A stretch of DNA of 64,000 bases from CAZKWG01 sp964615375 (GTDB lineage Bacteria > Myxococcota_A > UBA796 > CAZKWG01). Of the stretch, positions 49,960-59,368 are shown piece after piece (within the stretch, counting starts at the first letter, position 1; the number at the start of each line of letters is the position of its first letter). Where the stretch lies: positions 1-64,000 of the forward strand of contig CAZTOW010000021.1 in the NCBI GenBank assembly GCA_964615375.1, in the 5' to 3' direction. Below the pieces are notes generated by a model that did no database searches, had not been told where the DNA came from, and was given only the letters and a program-made list of their open reading frames with translations. A program made the position numbers and the translations under genes.

Positions 49960-51866
49960 CCTGGTCGTCCGAGGAGCACGAACACACCACCTCGATTGTC
50001 GTTCGCCTCCAGGTCGTTGTTGTAGTGCCCCAGCAGCACATCCGCGATCCCGTCGCCGTCCGTGTCAGAGGCGCCCACGCTCTCGACGCGGCGCTCCGGC
50101 GGGTCGGTCGTGCCCCAGATGGTCGCGCCGGCCAGATCATCGAGATCCCAGGCGCCCGCCTCCAGCGGCCCTTCGACCAGCCACACCAACGGCGCACCAG
50201 CATCGGCGGCGATCAGCAGATCAGGCGCCTCATCCCCGCTCACGTCCGGCACGATCGCGTGGTGCCACCCGGCATACTGGCGCGTGGTGCTGAGCCGGAT
50301 GTCCGCGTCGCTGAGGTTTCGCACCAGGCCGTCCGTGGTCCACGGCGAGAGCTCGACATACAGGGCGCCCTGATCGATCCCGTCGCCGTCCACCCCAGGC
50401 GCGGCGATGAGCAGATCCGTGTAGCCATCTCCGTCCAGGTCCCCGGTGGAGGCCCCGCCGTATCCGGCCCAGTCCCCGGCCCGCTCGCCCACCCAGACGC
50501 CGTCCGCCGCGCCGTCAGTGAGGTCCTGCTCGCCCGTCGCGGCAGCGGTGACAAGGTAGATGGCGCCAGAGTCCACGCCATTGCCATCGGCCCTCGGCTG
50601 CGCGATGAGCAGGCCGGACACGCCATCGGCGCCCTCGAGCGCGCACACACGCGTCCCGTCCTCGAACCAGCCCGGCGTGTCGTAGCCGTCTCCCAGGTCG
50701 GCCGTGAACCTCGTCGTGGCGTCCGAGACGTTCATCGCGCCCGACAGGGGGCCGCTCAGCAGCCAGGCGTGGGCGTCGGCGGTGTGGGAGACGTCGTTTA
50801 TGCCACCGCTGCCCACCACGATGTCCTCGACCCCGTCGCCGTCCCAGTCGCCCGGCCACGCCAGATCGGAGACGGAGGTCGTTGGCCCGTCGTCGGCGCC
50901 CGTGCCGCTAATCCACAGGTCGGCGTCCAGCTCGTCCAGATCGCCGCTCAGCGGCGCCTGGTAGACCAGCGCGGCGCCGCCGTGGCTGTCCATACCAGAG
51001 GCGCCCATCCAGACTCCACCGAAGCCGTCTCCGTCCAGGTCTGGCGCGGGGCCCAGGCGCTCTCCCAGGGAGGCGTGGTCCTGGTCGACGTGGAAGCCGG
51101 CGTCCGCGCCCCCAAGGCTGCGTTCCCCGTAGACGGGCCCCTCTTCCAGCCAGACCTGGCCCTGCCAGGCCCCGTCGACGATCTGCCCTGGACAGCCGAT
51201 CAGGGCCTCCTCGTCGCCGTCGCCATCGAGATCGCCGACCCCGGACACCGCGTACCCGCAGGACTCATCCACAGCCGAACCGTACAGCCAGGCGTCGGCC
51301 GCTTCGTCCGCGAACATGAAGCCCTCGAACGCGCAGATCCCGTCGTCGCTCTCGCTGTTCCCATCGCAGTCGTCATCGACCCCGTTGGCGCACACCTCCG
51401 AGCGGCCCGGGTGGACCGCGTCGTCGTCGTCGTCGCAGTCACCAGGCTGCTCGGCGTAGCCCGCTGGGGCTTCGCAGCCCGTGTAGGAGGCGTCTTCGTC
51501 GCCATACCCGTCGCCGTCCTCGTCGCGCCACCAGGTGCTGGCGTCGCTGGCCTCGTCGTCCACGGCGCCGTCGCAGTCGTTGTCCTTGTCGTCGCAGATC
51601 TCGGTCGCGCCGGGGTAGCGGTCGGCGTCCGAGTCCGCGCAGTCCGCGGCGCGGAGGAAGCCGTCTCCGTCCAGATCGTCGTCTGGCGTGGACGGATCGC
51701 AGTCGTTGTCGAGGCCGTCATAGGCATCCTCGGACCGCCCGGGGCTGCCGGAGGGATCGTCAGGTGCGCAGTCCTCGACGTTGGCGACCCCGTCGCCGTC
51801 CTCGTCGCGAAGGACCTTCGTCTCGTCGTCGTCGCCGCATGCCAGCAGGAGCAGGGTGAGCCACAT
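49953..51866 (-). CDS. FG-GAP repeat lipoprotein with MopE-type motifs
   Basis: A 637-residue lipoprotein (MWLTLLLLACGD, lipobox LLAC). Residues 20-165 carry four MopE-type motifs (DEDGDGVANVEDC, DGLDNDCDPS, DLDGDGFLRAADCAD, DNDCDGAVDDE, DDDCDGNSE). Residues 180-635 contain FG-GAP-like calcium-binding loops (GDLDGDGDEEALIG, DLDGDGFGGVWMG, GDWDGDGVEDIVVG, GDLDGDGYTDLLI). Surface-located. Starts 10 bp after the end of the next paralogue, so these two are co-transcribed. Confidence 0.9.
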   Translation of the reverse strand: MWLTLLLLACGDDDETKVLRDEDGDGVANVEDCAPDDPSGSPGRSEDAYDGLDNDCDPSTPDDDLDGDGFLRAADCADSDADRYPGATEICDDKDNDCDGAVDDEASDASTWWRDEDGDGYGDEDASYTGCEAPAGYAEQPGDCDDDDDAVHPGRSEVCANGVDDDCDGNSESDDGICAFEGFMFADEAADAWLYGSAVDESCGYAVSGVGDLDGDGDEEALIGCPGQIVDGAWQGQVWLEEGPVYGERSLGGADAGFHVDQDHASLGERLGPAPDLDGDGFGGVWMGASGMDSHGGAALVYQAPLSGDLDELDADLWISGTGADDGPTTSVSDLAWPGDWDGDGVEDIVVGSGGINDVSHTADAHAWLLSGPLSGAMNVSDATTRFTADLGDGYDTPGWFEDGTRVCALEGADGVSGLLIAQPRADGNGVDSGAIYLVTAAATGEQDLTDGAADGVWVGERAGDWAGYGGASTGDLDGDGYTDLLIAAPGVDGDGIDQGALYVELSPWTTDGLVRNLSDADIRLSTTRQYAGWHHAIVPDVSGDEAPDLLIAADAGAPLVWLVEGPLEAGAWDLDDLAGATIWGTTDPPERRVESVGASDTDGDGIADVLLGHYNNDLEANDNRGGVFVLLGRPGY

Positions 51867-51875
51867 GGAGAAGTC

Positions 51876-53597
51876 CTACCAGCCGCTCATGGTGAAGAGA
51901 TAGGCGCCGCTCGCGTAGCCGTCTCGGCAGTAGTCCGAGGCAAGCAGGTCCGTGAGGCCGTCGCCAGAGGCGTCGCCAGTGAACAGGTAGACGTAGCCGA
52001 GACAGCCGTCCTCCTCGCCGCGGATGAGCAGATCCACGTCATCCAGCGTACTTGCACCCTCCAGCGGCCCGTAGAACACTCCGACCGCACCAGGAAGGGT
52101 CCCGCTGGCCAGGGCGACATCGGGCCGCGCGTCGCCGTTCAGGTCGCCGGCCGCCAGCCCCGTCGCGCCCCCCGCCTCGCGCCCCGAAACCACGACCGCA
52201 GCGCCCGTCTCGACCCCCACACGCGACCCCAGGAAGAGCTGGGCGTCACCCGATTCGTCACCGTTCGAGGATCGCGCGTAGCTCATGACCCACAGGTCAT
52301 CGCGCCCGTCTTCGTCCATGTCGCCCGCCGACTCGACGTCTTCACCCAGGTATCCGGCGAGCTCATCACCCCACAGGACGACGTCGGCGGCGTCGAGCTG
52401 CGTGTCGGCCACCGGTCCCAGTAGGACGTACGTCGCGCCGAAGTACAGGGCCGCGGAGGACGCGCCCACCGCGATATCCTGCGCGCCATCCCCGTCCAGG
52501 TCGCCCGCGAAGGTGGCCACGCTGAAGCAATGGTCGCTGTCTCCCTCCAACGTCACGTCGGCGTCCGTGAGCGACGCCGATGCAACCGAGAGAGGACCAT
52601 AGTGGACCACGATTCGATCGCCACTCGCGCAAGCATACGAGGCGTCCTGCCAGGTCACGGAGCCGAGCAGATCGAGAGTCTCGTCGCCGTTCAGATCTCC
52701 GACATCGAGCGACATGATGGAGGTGAGTGTGTCGGGTTCGTCGCTGACCAGCGAGACGTCCGCGTCTCCGAAGGCCAGCGTGCCGGCGACGGGGCCGGCG
52801 AAAACGTCGATAGACGCGGACCCTGAGCCATACATTCTCCCGAAGGCCAGGTCCGCGAGCCCGTCCCCATCAAGATCCCCGCTCGCCGAGCCGTCGTAGT
52901 AGGACTCCCGATCGCTGAGCACCGCCGCCGCCGCCTGATCGTTGAGCGAGCCTGAGACCGGGCCAGCGTAGACGTACACCAGCGTCGTCCAGGTCACACC
53001 ATCGGCGTCCAGGACGCCATCCTGCACGACCACGTCGCCGACCCCGTCTCCGGTCACGTCTCCTGGCGGCCCCAGCCCCCCGAGGGCGAAGGACCCGGCC
53101 GTGCTCCCCAGGAACCAGGCGTCCGCGTCCTCGGCCCCGATCTCTCCCTCCCGCGCGCACCCGTCCACCTCCCCGTCGCAGTCGTCGTCGATCCCGTTGC
53201 CGCACACCTCGTCCAGCTCGACCGCCTCCGCCCCGTCGTCGGCCACGCCGTCGCAGTCCTGGTCCGCTCCGTCGCAGAGCTCCATCGCTCCAGGGTAGAC
53301 GCTGGCGTCCTGGTCGTCGCAGTCCAAGGAGCAGCCCGCGCCGTCCCAGAAACAGAGCGCCCCGTCGCCGTCCCGGTCGTCGTCGTCCTGAAGCCCGTCG
53401 CAGTCCTGGTCGATGCCGTCGTAGAGGATCTCCACCGCGTCGTGGTGGATGTCCCCGTCGCGGTCGTCGCAGTCGGTGGTCTCCGGGTCGCCGTCGGCGT
53501 CGAGGTCCAGCAGCTCAGTACCACCCGACGCCCCATCGCCGCGACCGCAGGCGGACGAAAGAACTATCAGCGCTGAGCAGAGCAGGCGCAGTCCCAT
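51876..53597 (-). CDS. FG-GAP repeat lipoprotein with MopE-type motifs
   Basis: A 573-residue lipoprotein (RLLCSALIVLSSACGRG). The N-terminal half has MopE-type metal-binding motifs (DLDADGDPETTDCDD, DGIDQDCDGLQDDDD, DDQDASVYPGAMELCDG, NGIDDDCDGEVD) and the C-terminal half FG-GAP calcium loops (GDVTGDGVGDVVV, GDLDGDGLADLAFG, GDLDGDGAQDIAVG, GDMDEDGRDDLWVM). Third member of the paralogous set in this window. Extracellular or outer-membrane location expected. Its C-terminal repeats contain Cys pairs (DGCLGYVYLF, SDYCRDG). Confidence 0.9.
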   Translation of the reverse strand: MGLRLLCSALIVLSSACGRGDGASGGTELLDLDADGDPETTDCDDRDGDIHHDAVEILYDGIDQDCDGLQDDDDRDGDGALCFWDGAGCSLDCDDQDASVYPGAMELCDGADQDCDGVADDGAEAVELDEVCGNGIDDDCDGEVDGCAREGEIGAEDADAWFLGSTAGSFALGGLGPPGDVTGDGVGDVVVQDGVLDADGVTWTTLVYVYAGPVSGSLNDQAAAAVLSDRESYYDGSASGDLDGDGLADLAFGRMYGSGSASIDVFAGPVAGTLAFGDADVSLVSDEPDTLTSIMSLDVGDLNGDETLDLLGSVTWQDASYACASGDRIVVHYGPLSVASASLTDADVTLEGDSDHCFSVATFAGDLDGDGAQDIAVGASSAALYFGATYVLLGPVADTQLDAADVVLWGDELAGYLGEDVESAGDMDEDGRDDLWVMSYARSSNGDESGDAQLFLGSRVGVETGAAVVVSGREAGGATGLAAGDLNGDARPDVALASGTLPGAVGVFYGPLEGASTLDDVDLLIRGEEDGCLGYVYLFTGDASGDGLTDLLASDYCRDGYASGAYLFTMSGW

Positions 53598-53606
53598 AGG
53601 CTCACC

Positions 53607-54635
53607 TTAGGGCGTGGGGATCAGTGTAAGCGTGCCCTGGGACACCATACCGAGCCCCGCGCCGAGGCTCTTCCCCCCCGCCAGCAGGATCTGGCGCGGG
53701 TTGCGCAGCGTGCCGTTCTTCACAAGGGTCGGGCTGTCTATCGCGAGGCGGTAGTCGCCGCCCTGAGAGTCAACCAGGTACGACACGCCAGGGGTCTGGT
53801 AGAGCGTGGCGGGCCCCGCGAAGTCTGCGAGCCTCTCCTTGCCGAAGCCAAGAAGTCGAAAGGAAGACCAGGGACCGGCAATCTCCGCAGAGCTGGAGAG
53901 GGTGGGCAGGGTCAGTCCCGCCCCCGAGTACGCGAAGTACGCCGTCTCGTTCCTCGCCACATCCATGAACTCCAGGAGGTAGCCCTGAAGAGAGACCCCC
54001 ATGAGTCCATAGTCGTCGAGGTTGAGGATGCCAACTGATGTAGCTGCGATCAGGCGGACTTTGAACGTGCGCCACCGTGGTCGAACGGCCGTGCTGGTCG
54101 TCTTGGCAGGGGGTGGTTTGTACCCAAAGACGTAGACCTCGACCGCGCGATCATAGCCAGCATTGTCACTCTGAGCCCAGCTCCCAGACTCACCGAAGCC
54201 CGAGAAGACGTTCATCCGCTCGATCGGGATGTACTTCGCGAGATAGCCCGCCACGTAGGCGGCGCGCTGCTGCGAGAGCGACAGGTTGTAGGAGACGCTG
54301 CCGACTCGACTGGTGAAGCCGAGCACGTCGAACCAGACGTTGCTGCGGTCGGCGATGACCGGCGGGACAAAGCCGTCCAACCACTCCTTGTGGCTCGAAA
54401 GGAGCTCGTAGGACCCCGTCTTGATGTTGATCAGCCGTACCGCCAGCGCAGCGTCCACGCCCGAGATCACGTAGGCGTCCTCGGTGCTGACAGGGATGGG
54501 CGCGCCGATGCTCGGCTCGGCCAGCTCGGCCGGAGCCTCCTCATCGCCTCCGCTCGCGTCCGCCGAGAGCCGGTCGGCCAGCGCCGCTGAGAGCCGCGGG
54601 TCCAGGTTCAGGTGCCTCGTCTCGTTGTCGCCCAT
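53607..54635 (-). CDS. OmpA-like domain protein
   Basis: A 342-residue protein without signal peptide, start ATG 54635. Residues about 95-175 resemble an OmpA C-terminal (peptidoglycan-binding) domain: VLGFTSRVGSVSYNLSLSQQRAAYVAGYLAKYIPIERMNVFSGFGESG and DRAVEVYVFG. The C-terminal half is beta-rich and unrecognised (KVRLIAATSVGILNLDDYGLMG). It is placed downstream of the block of giant proteins, so it may be an assembly component. Peptidoglycan binding by a protein without export signal would be odd. Confidence 0.75.
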   Translation of the reverse strand: MGDNETRHLNLDPRLSAALADRLSADASGGDEEAPAELAEPSIGAPIPVSTEDAYVISGVDAALAVRLINIKTGSYELLSSHKEWLDGFVPPVIADRSNVWFDVLGFTSRVGSVSYNLSLSQQRAAYVAGYLAKYIPIERMNVFSGFGESGSWAQSDNAGYDRAVEVYVFGYKPPPAKTTSTAVRPRWRTFKVRLIAATSVGILNLDDYGLMGVSLQGYLLEFMDVARNETAYFAYSGAGLTLPTLSSSAEIAGPWSSFRLLGFGKERLADFAGPATLYQTPGVSYLVDSQGGDYRLAIDSPTLVKNGTLRNPRQILLAGGKSLGAGLGMVSQGTLTLIPTP

Positions 54636-54664
54636 GTCTCCCTCCGATGTTCGCGGGTGTCATC

Positions 54665-57600
54665 TCAACTCTGGGTGGGTCTGCCCGCCCGCACCCAACC
54701 GCGCGCGACGCGCACGCGCTCGCGCGGGAGGCTGTCCTTGGTCGCCTTCGGGATCGCGCGTTGGTCGAAGACTCCGTCGTCGGCCACCCAGACGCCCCCC
54801 TCGCCCTGCGTGAGCGCCGCGAGCAGGGCCGGGGGCTTGTAGCCCGGCTCGTCTTCTGGCTTCTTCTGCAGCGCCTCGCAGAGCACCGGGCCGACAGCGA
54901 CGGTGGGGTTCAGCCTGCCCATGGCGGCCGCGACCTGATCGGCCGGGATCGTCAGGCGCTTGACCGGCAGCGCGCCCGTCACTCCGCGGATGCCTCCGCC
55001 GAGGTCCACGAGCAGCAGGAGCTGGTTTGGGGTCGCCCCGAGCGGGATCATCGTGCTGCTCTCGGCGCTGTCCACGAAGGGCGCGCGCACCGGCGCCTTC
55101 TGGACGATGGGCGCCGCCTCGCCTTGGAGCCGCGCCAGCGCGCCGATGGGCGAGCCGTCCTGGCGCACCTCGGGCAGCACGTTGAGCAGCGCCTGCTTCG
55201 CGGCCTCCACGTCCACAGGGATCAGCTTGCCCTCCTCGATCCGGCCGACGACCCCGTCGTCCGAGAAGCGCAAGTCGCCCAGGCGCATGCTCAGCGCGGG
55301 CGGAGGCACGCTCACGAGCTTGCCGTCCTGGGCGCGCGCGCTCTCCACCCAGGCCGCCGCCCGGACCAGCACCATCGGCCGCCCCTTGACGGCCCAGCCC
55401 TGGTGATGAATGCGTCTGCGCTGGTCGAGCGTCGCCCGCGCGGTGTCCGAGACGCGGATCAGCGCGCTGACGGCCGACTCATAGAGCGCCCAGCTCGCCC
55501 CGGCTTCCAGGGTCGTGGGGACGTGCGTGGGCGAAGCCTCCAGCGCGCGGATGAGGTCGCGGAGGTTCGGGTTTAGGCGCTCCCAACGCTCCTGGCGCTC
55601 GTCCTCCTTGAACCAGGGGTGCCAGTGGAATTTGGACTTGAGCACGCGGTCGTCGGGTCCCGCCCCCCAGCCCGCTGGGAGGTCTCCGCGGTGCTCCTGG
55701 AGGCCGGTCCCCTCGCGAGCCAGGACGACCGGCCCCTCTCCCTCCACCTGCCCGAGCGCCTCACCCTGCTCGTCGTAGATCTCCAGCGTATGTTCCAGCA
55801 GATCGGGCACCAGGTAGCCCGCGACGCAGGGGCGCGTGCGATCGGCGTCCTCGCCGGCCGCCTCGACGCCGACCGCGCCGTCGGTGAGCCGCATGTGCAG
55901 GCGCGTCCAGGTGGTTGGGCGGGCGTGCAGCTCGCAGGAGGCTCCGCCGAGCCAGCCGGCCGCTCGACCAAAGGTGTCGATCACCCTGACCTTCGAGACC
56001 TTCAGATCACCCGCCATCAGGCTCCACCCCTTCGCCTGGAGCGCGTCGTCCAGCTTGGACAGCGACGCCGAGAGCAGGTCCAGGCTGCGCACGTCGTCCC
56101 CGGTGACGTCCGCTGGGGGCTTCTGGAGCGCGGTGAAGCCGTCGTCTGCGCCGATCCGGGTGCGGTCGAAGAGCAGGCCGTGCAGCACACGTGGCGCGGC
56201 GGGCACCAGGAAGGCCCGCTCGCTCAGGTCGACGCGAGCGCCGGTCTCGCCGCCGAGCGAGCGCTCCACCTGCCAGGGATCACCGGAGGCCCGGTCTTTG
56301 AATCCGTACTGAGCGTCGATGAAGAGCGGGCACCAGGGCGTCTCCCAGGCCCACCAGCCGACGGGGCTGGGCAGGGTGCCCTGGGGGGTGAGGTAGGTCC
56401 CGAGGGGCTTGCAGATCTGCGGGTCTCCACTGCGAAGCTGAAGAAGCGCCGTGTGAAACTGCGCGTAGAGCTTGCCGAGGCCATCCGAGGTCGCCGCGGA
56501 CAGCCGCTCGTTCTGCTGATGCTGCGCGACCAGCAGGGGCTGGCTCGCCGGATCGAGGATCAGCGCCTCCTCCAGCAGCGAGACCGCCTCCGTCGGCAGC
56601 CCCGCGCGATCGCGCACCTTCGCCACGTCCGAGAGCAGACGACTGGCGGCCAGGGTCGTGGCTGACAGGAGCGGCCAGCGAACCTCCAGCGCGCGCACCG
56701 TGTGGCCCGCGATCCGACAGCGCAGCGTCCCATCCGCCTCGAAGCGCCCGTCCTCGCCGTGCCGGGTCCCACGACCCGCGCCGCGCAGCAACACGACGGG
56801 CGCGCGGGCCCGGCGCCAGCGCGGGGCGAGCTCCGCGTGGACGGGGGCCGCGTCGGGGAGCGTCCAGGACGCGCCGACGCCCCGGCGGCAGAGCTCCGTG
56901 AGGTCCGTGAGGTTCTCCAGATCCACCCACCAGCTCTCCGCGTCGGCGCCGCGCCGGTCCACCACCCGGATCAACCGTGGGTGGATCTCTGGGCTGGCCT
57001 TGATCCGCCGGCCCTGCGCCTCTGTGATCTCCTCCTGCCGGTCGCCGACCTGGGAGACGGTCGCGGCGAGCGCCCGCCTGGCGTCCTCCGCCGCTCGCCG
57101 CAGCGCCTCCCGCGTCAATGCGCTCTGCACCGCCTGCGCGCCTGTAGGCGCGTCCAGCAGGATCTGGCCGTACCAGCGGCACGCGCCGCCCGGACGCGAG
57201 GCGAAGCTGCGCTGATGGGCCTCGTAGGCCAGGTCCAGCACGTCTCGTGGGCTCGCGAGCTGGCGGTCGAGGCCATGGATAAGCGCTTCGACTGCCTCCT
57301 GGGTGTCCGGGTCCTCCCCCACGGTCGCGGCCACGGCGGCGGGCAGCGTGGGGTGGACGCTGAGGGTGTAGCCCGGCCGTGTGGGCGTCGGCGCGTCGGG
57401 GTCCACCAGGAACAGGGCGCCGTGGCAGATCAGGCGATCACCGTCCGAGGACGCGGCGAACCGTCCGCCTTCGAGCAGCCCTGCGGCCTTGATCGCGCCC
57501 GCGACCCCCCGAAGCGCCGACGCCCCGGCGCGCGCCGCCTCGGTGATGGGCGAGGTCACCGCCGCGACGTTGGCGCTCAGGGTGGGGACCGCCGTCTGGC

Positions 57601-58309
57601 TCCCCTTCGCGTCAGGATGGACGCCAGGGGTCAACAGGTCGAAACCGGCGTCGAGGCCCAGCAGGCTCCACTTGAAGCTCAAACACAGGCGGAGGGCGTC
57701 GGGCGCGCTGGCCACAGGATCGTTGGCTGCGGCGCTGCACCAGCCCACGACGGCGTAGCTGACGGGGCTCGCGCGATCCGAGAGATCGGCGAGGTCGTCG
57801 TGCATCCCGAACACGCCCGCTGCGCTCGGGTAGTAGGCGTGGCTTCCCATGGGCCAGGGCGGGGACGAACTCGCGCGGTGGCACCCCCAGCCGGCCAGGG
57901 CGGGAGCCCGGCGACTGGCCGGGTCGAGCGGGCCCGCGGCCGTGAGCACCTTGGACGGCGTGGCGGTCGGCGGCTTGTACTGGTCGAGCGCCACGACGCT
58001 GCCGCTGTCGGACTGCACGACCCAGGCCCGCCAGCTCCTTCGCGGGATCCTGCCCAGCAGCGCGGACGACTCGGTGACCGCGTTGAAGCGGACCACCAGC
58101 CAGCGATCGGGCACACCGGGGCGGGCCACATCCTGGTCCCGGTCGAAGGAGCGCGCCCGGGTCAGCGCGTCGGGGAGCGCCCAGTGCAGGTGGACCCCCG
58201 GCTTCAGCGTGACCTCTCCTCCAAAGGGGGAGCCAGAGAGCGCAGGCACGCTCTGGGCGCTGGTGAGCACGCAGGCGGCGAGGTGGACGGGGACCAGGAG
58301 GGCGGGCAT
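54665..58309 (-). CDS. Giant hypothetical protein (1214 residues) with VHLHWALPDALTR motif
   Basis: The N-terminal region reads MPALLVPVHLAACVLT, then KPGVHLHWALPDALTR and RWLVVRFNAVTE. This motif pattern I recognise from uncharacterised large proteins in other bacteria, but it has no function assigned that I know of. The middle holds helical coiled segments (LTREALRRAAEDARRALAATVSQV). No catalytic motif visible. The first 16 residues are only weakly signal-like. It is encoded between the OmpA-like gene and the other large genes, apparently in one operon. Structural role likely. Confidence 0.7.
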   Translation of the reverse strand: MPALLVPVHLAACVLTSAQSVPALSGSPFGGEVTLKPGVHLHWALPDALTRARSFDRDQDVARPGVPDRWLVVRFNAVTESSALLGRIPRRSWRAWVVQSDSGSVVALDQYKPPTATPSKVLTAAGPLDPASRRAPALAGWGCHRASSSPPWPMGSHAYYPSAAGVFGMHDDLADLSDRASPVSYAVVGWCSAAANDPVASAPDALRLCLSFKWSLLGLDAGFDLLTPGVHPDAKGSQTAVPTLSANVAAVTSPITEAARAGASALRGVAGAIKAAGLLEGGRFAASSDGDRLICHGALFLVDPDAPTPTRPGYTLSVHPTLPAAVAATVGEDPDTQEAVEALIHGLDRQLASPRDVLDLAYEAHQRSFASRPGGACRWYGQILLDAPTGAQAVQSALTREALRRAAEDARRALAATVSQVGDRQEEITEAQGRRIKASPEIHPRLIRVVDRRGADAESWWVDLENLTDLTELCRRGVGASWTLPDAAPVHAELAPRWRRARAPVVLLRGAGRGTRHGEDGRFEADGTLRCRIAGHTVRALEVRWPLLSATTLAASRLLSDVAKVRDRAGLPTEAVSLLEEALILDPASQPLLVAQHQQNERLSAATSDGLGKLYAQFHTALLQLRSGDPQICKPLGTYLTPQGTLPSPVGWWAWETPWCPLFIDAQYGFKDRASGDPWQVERSLGGETGARVDLSERAFLVPAAPRVLHGLLFDRTRIGADDGFTALQKPPADVTGDDVRSLDLLSASLSKLDDALQAKGWSLMAGDLKVSKVRVIDTFGRAAGWLGGASCELHARPTTWTRLHMRLTDGAVGVEAAGEDADRTRPCVAGYLVPDLLEHTLEIYDEQGEALGQVEGEGPVVLAREGTGLQEHRGDLPAGWGAGPDDRVLKSKFHWHPWFKEDERQERWERLNPNLRDLIRALEASPTHVPTTLEAGASWALYESAVSALIRVSDTARATLDQRRRIHHQGWAVKGRPMVLVRAAAWVESARAQDGKLVSVPPPALSMRLGDLRFSDDGVVGRIEEGKLIPVDVEAAKQALLNVLPEVRQDGSPIGALARLQGEAAPIVQKAPVRAPFVDSAESSTMIPLGATPNQLLLLVDLGGGIRGVTGALPVKRLTIPADQVAAAMGRLNPTVAVGPVLCEALQKKPEDEPGYKPPALLAALTQGEGGVWVADDGVFDQRAIPKATKDSLPRERVRVARGWVRAGRPTQS

Positions 58310-58312
58310 CGC

Positions 58313-59359
58313 TCACCTCTGCGCGGTGGGACGGTAGCGGACGGGGCGGCCGCGGACCAGAATCTTCTGGGGCGCCTCCACGTCCGAGCCGGACAGCTCG
58401 GGGACCGCCGATGAGAAGACCTGGATGTAGGGGGGTTGGAGGAACCACCAGGCGAACCACTGGGAGCCGCGGGCGGGGTGCTCCTCGCCGGGCTCGGTGC
58501 CGCTCTTCAGCGTGATCGCGTCCTGGGTGAGGGAGATCATCCTCGCCCCGTCCACCGGGACCGTCAGCTCCGTGCCCTGACACCGTGACTCGCGGCCCTG
58601 GACGATGTAGTCAGGTGCAACGTTGGCCGTCTGTTCGTCCTCGCTCGCCGGCTCCACCCCGAAGCGGATCCCCGTCGGCGGCTCCTCGAATTCCACCCGC
58701 TGCGGGCTCCCAGCGAACAGGACGATCATCAGATCGTCACCGAGCCGCGCGCGCCGCAGGATCGGCACAGCGTTCAGCGCGTCCCGCGCCTCCGGGCTTC
58801 GGGAGGCCCGGATCTCGAAGTCCGGCCAGCGCGTGACCAGCTCGGAGCGGATCAACATACCGCTGAGCGGCGGAGGCGCGCCGTCACTGCGACCCGGCCA
58901 GGTGTAGATCTGCCACCTCTGCACGAGGTTCGCGGGGGTCGGCGGGTCGTCCGAGGCCAGCACGAGGAGCCGGGTGTAGGCCCCGCTCGCCTTGTCCTCC
59001 AACGCCTCGTCCAGGTGCTGCCGGATCCCGGCCAGCGCGGCGGCGGTGAAGCCGAGGTCCAGCGAGCCCACGCGCCCCGCCGAGAGCGCGCCGTCGACCA
59101 GCCGGTCGGTCCAGGTCGGATCGACGTGGAAGAATCGGATGGACTCTGGCGGCAACAACGCCGGGTCGGGCACGAGCCAGGCCAGCGGCACGCCCTCCAG
59201 GAGGCGAAGCCTCAGCAGCGCGCGCGTGAGGACCACGGGGATCTCGACCTCCATGGGTGCGGCGCGGAGCGCGTCCAGGCCATCCAGCGGCGGGCGCCAG
59301 ACGGCAGCGCCCGCCGAAGCGGAGAGCGTCGAGGGTTTGACGGGCTTCGTCGCGTACAT
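58313..59359 (-). CDS. Hypothetical protein in giant-protein operon
   Basis: A 348-residue protein. Its characteristic segment VPLAWLVPDPALLPPESIRFFHVDPTW followed by TDRLVDGALSAGR is familiar to me from uncharacterised proteins but has no assigned function. The remainder is beta-rich with a TRLLVLASDDPP segment. It starts 9 bp after the end of the next gene upstream and ends 3 bp before the start of the giant protein gene, supporting an operon. Confidence 0.65.
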   Translation of the reverse strand: MYATKPVKPSTLSASAGAAVWRPPLDGLDALRAAPMEVEIPVVLTRALLRLRLLEGVPLAWLVPDPALLPPESIRFFHVDPTWTDRLVDGALSAGRVGSLDLGFTAAALAGIRQHLDEALEDKASGAYTRLLVLASDDPPTPANLVQRWQIYTWPGRSDGAPPPLSGMLIRSELVTRWPDFEIRASRSPEARDALNAVPILRRARLGDDLMIVLFAGSPQRVEFEEPPTGIRFGVEPASEDEQTANVAPDYIVQGRESRCQGTELTVPVDGARMISLTQDAITLKSGTEPGEEHPARGSQWFAWWFLQPPYIQVFSSAVPELSGSDVEAPQKILVRGRPVRYRPTAQR

Positions 59360-59368
59360 CTTCCCTCC

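Noticed and set aside
49848..52424. 858-codon plus-strand ORF opposite the FG-GAP lipoproteins
   Set aside because: Antisense frame of GC-rich repeats; the minus-strand proteins have lipoboxes and calcium-binding loops.
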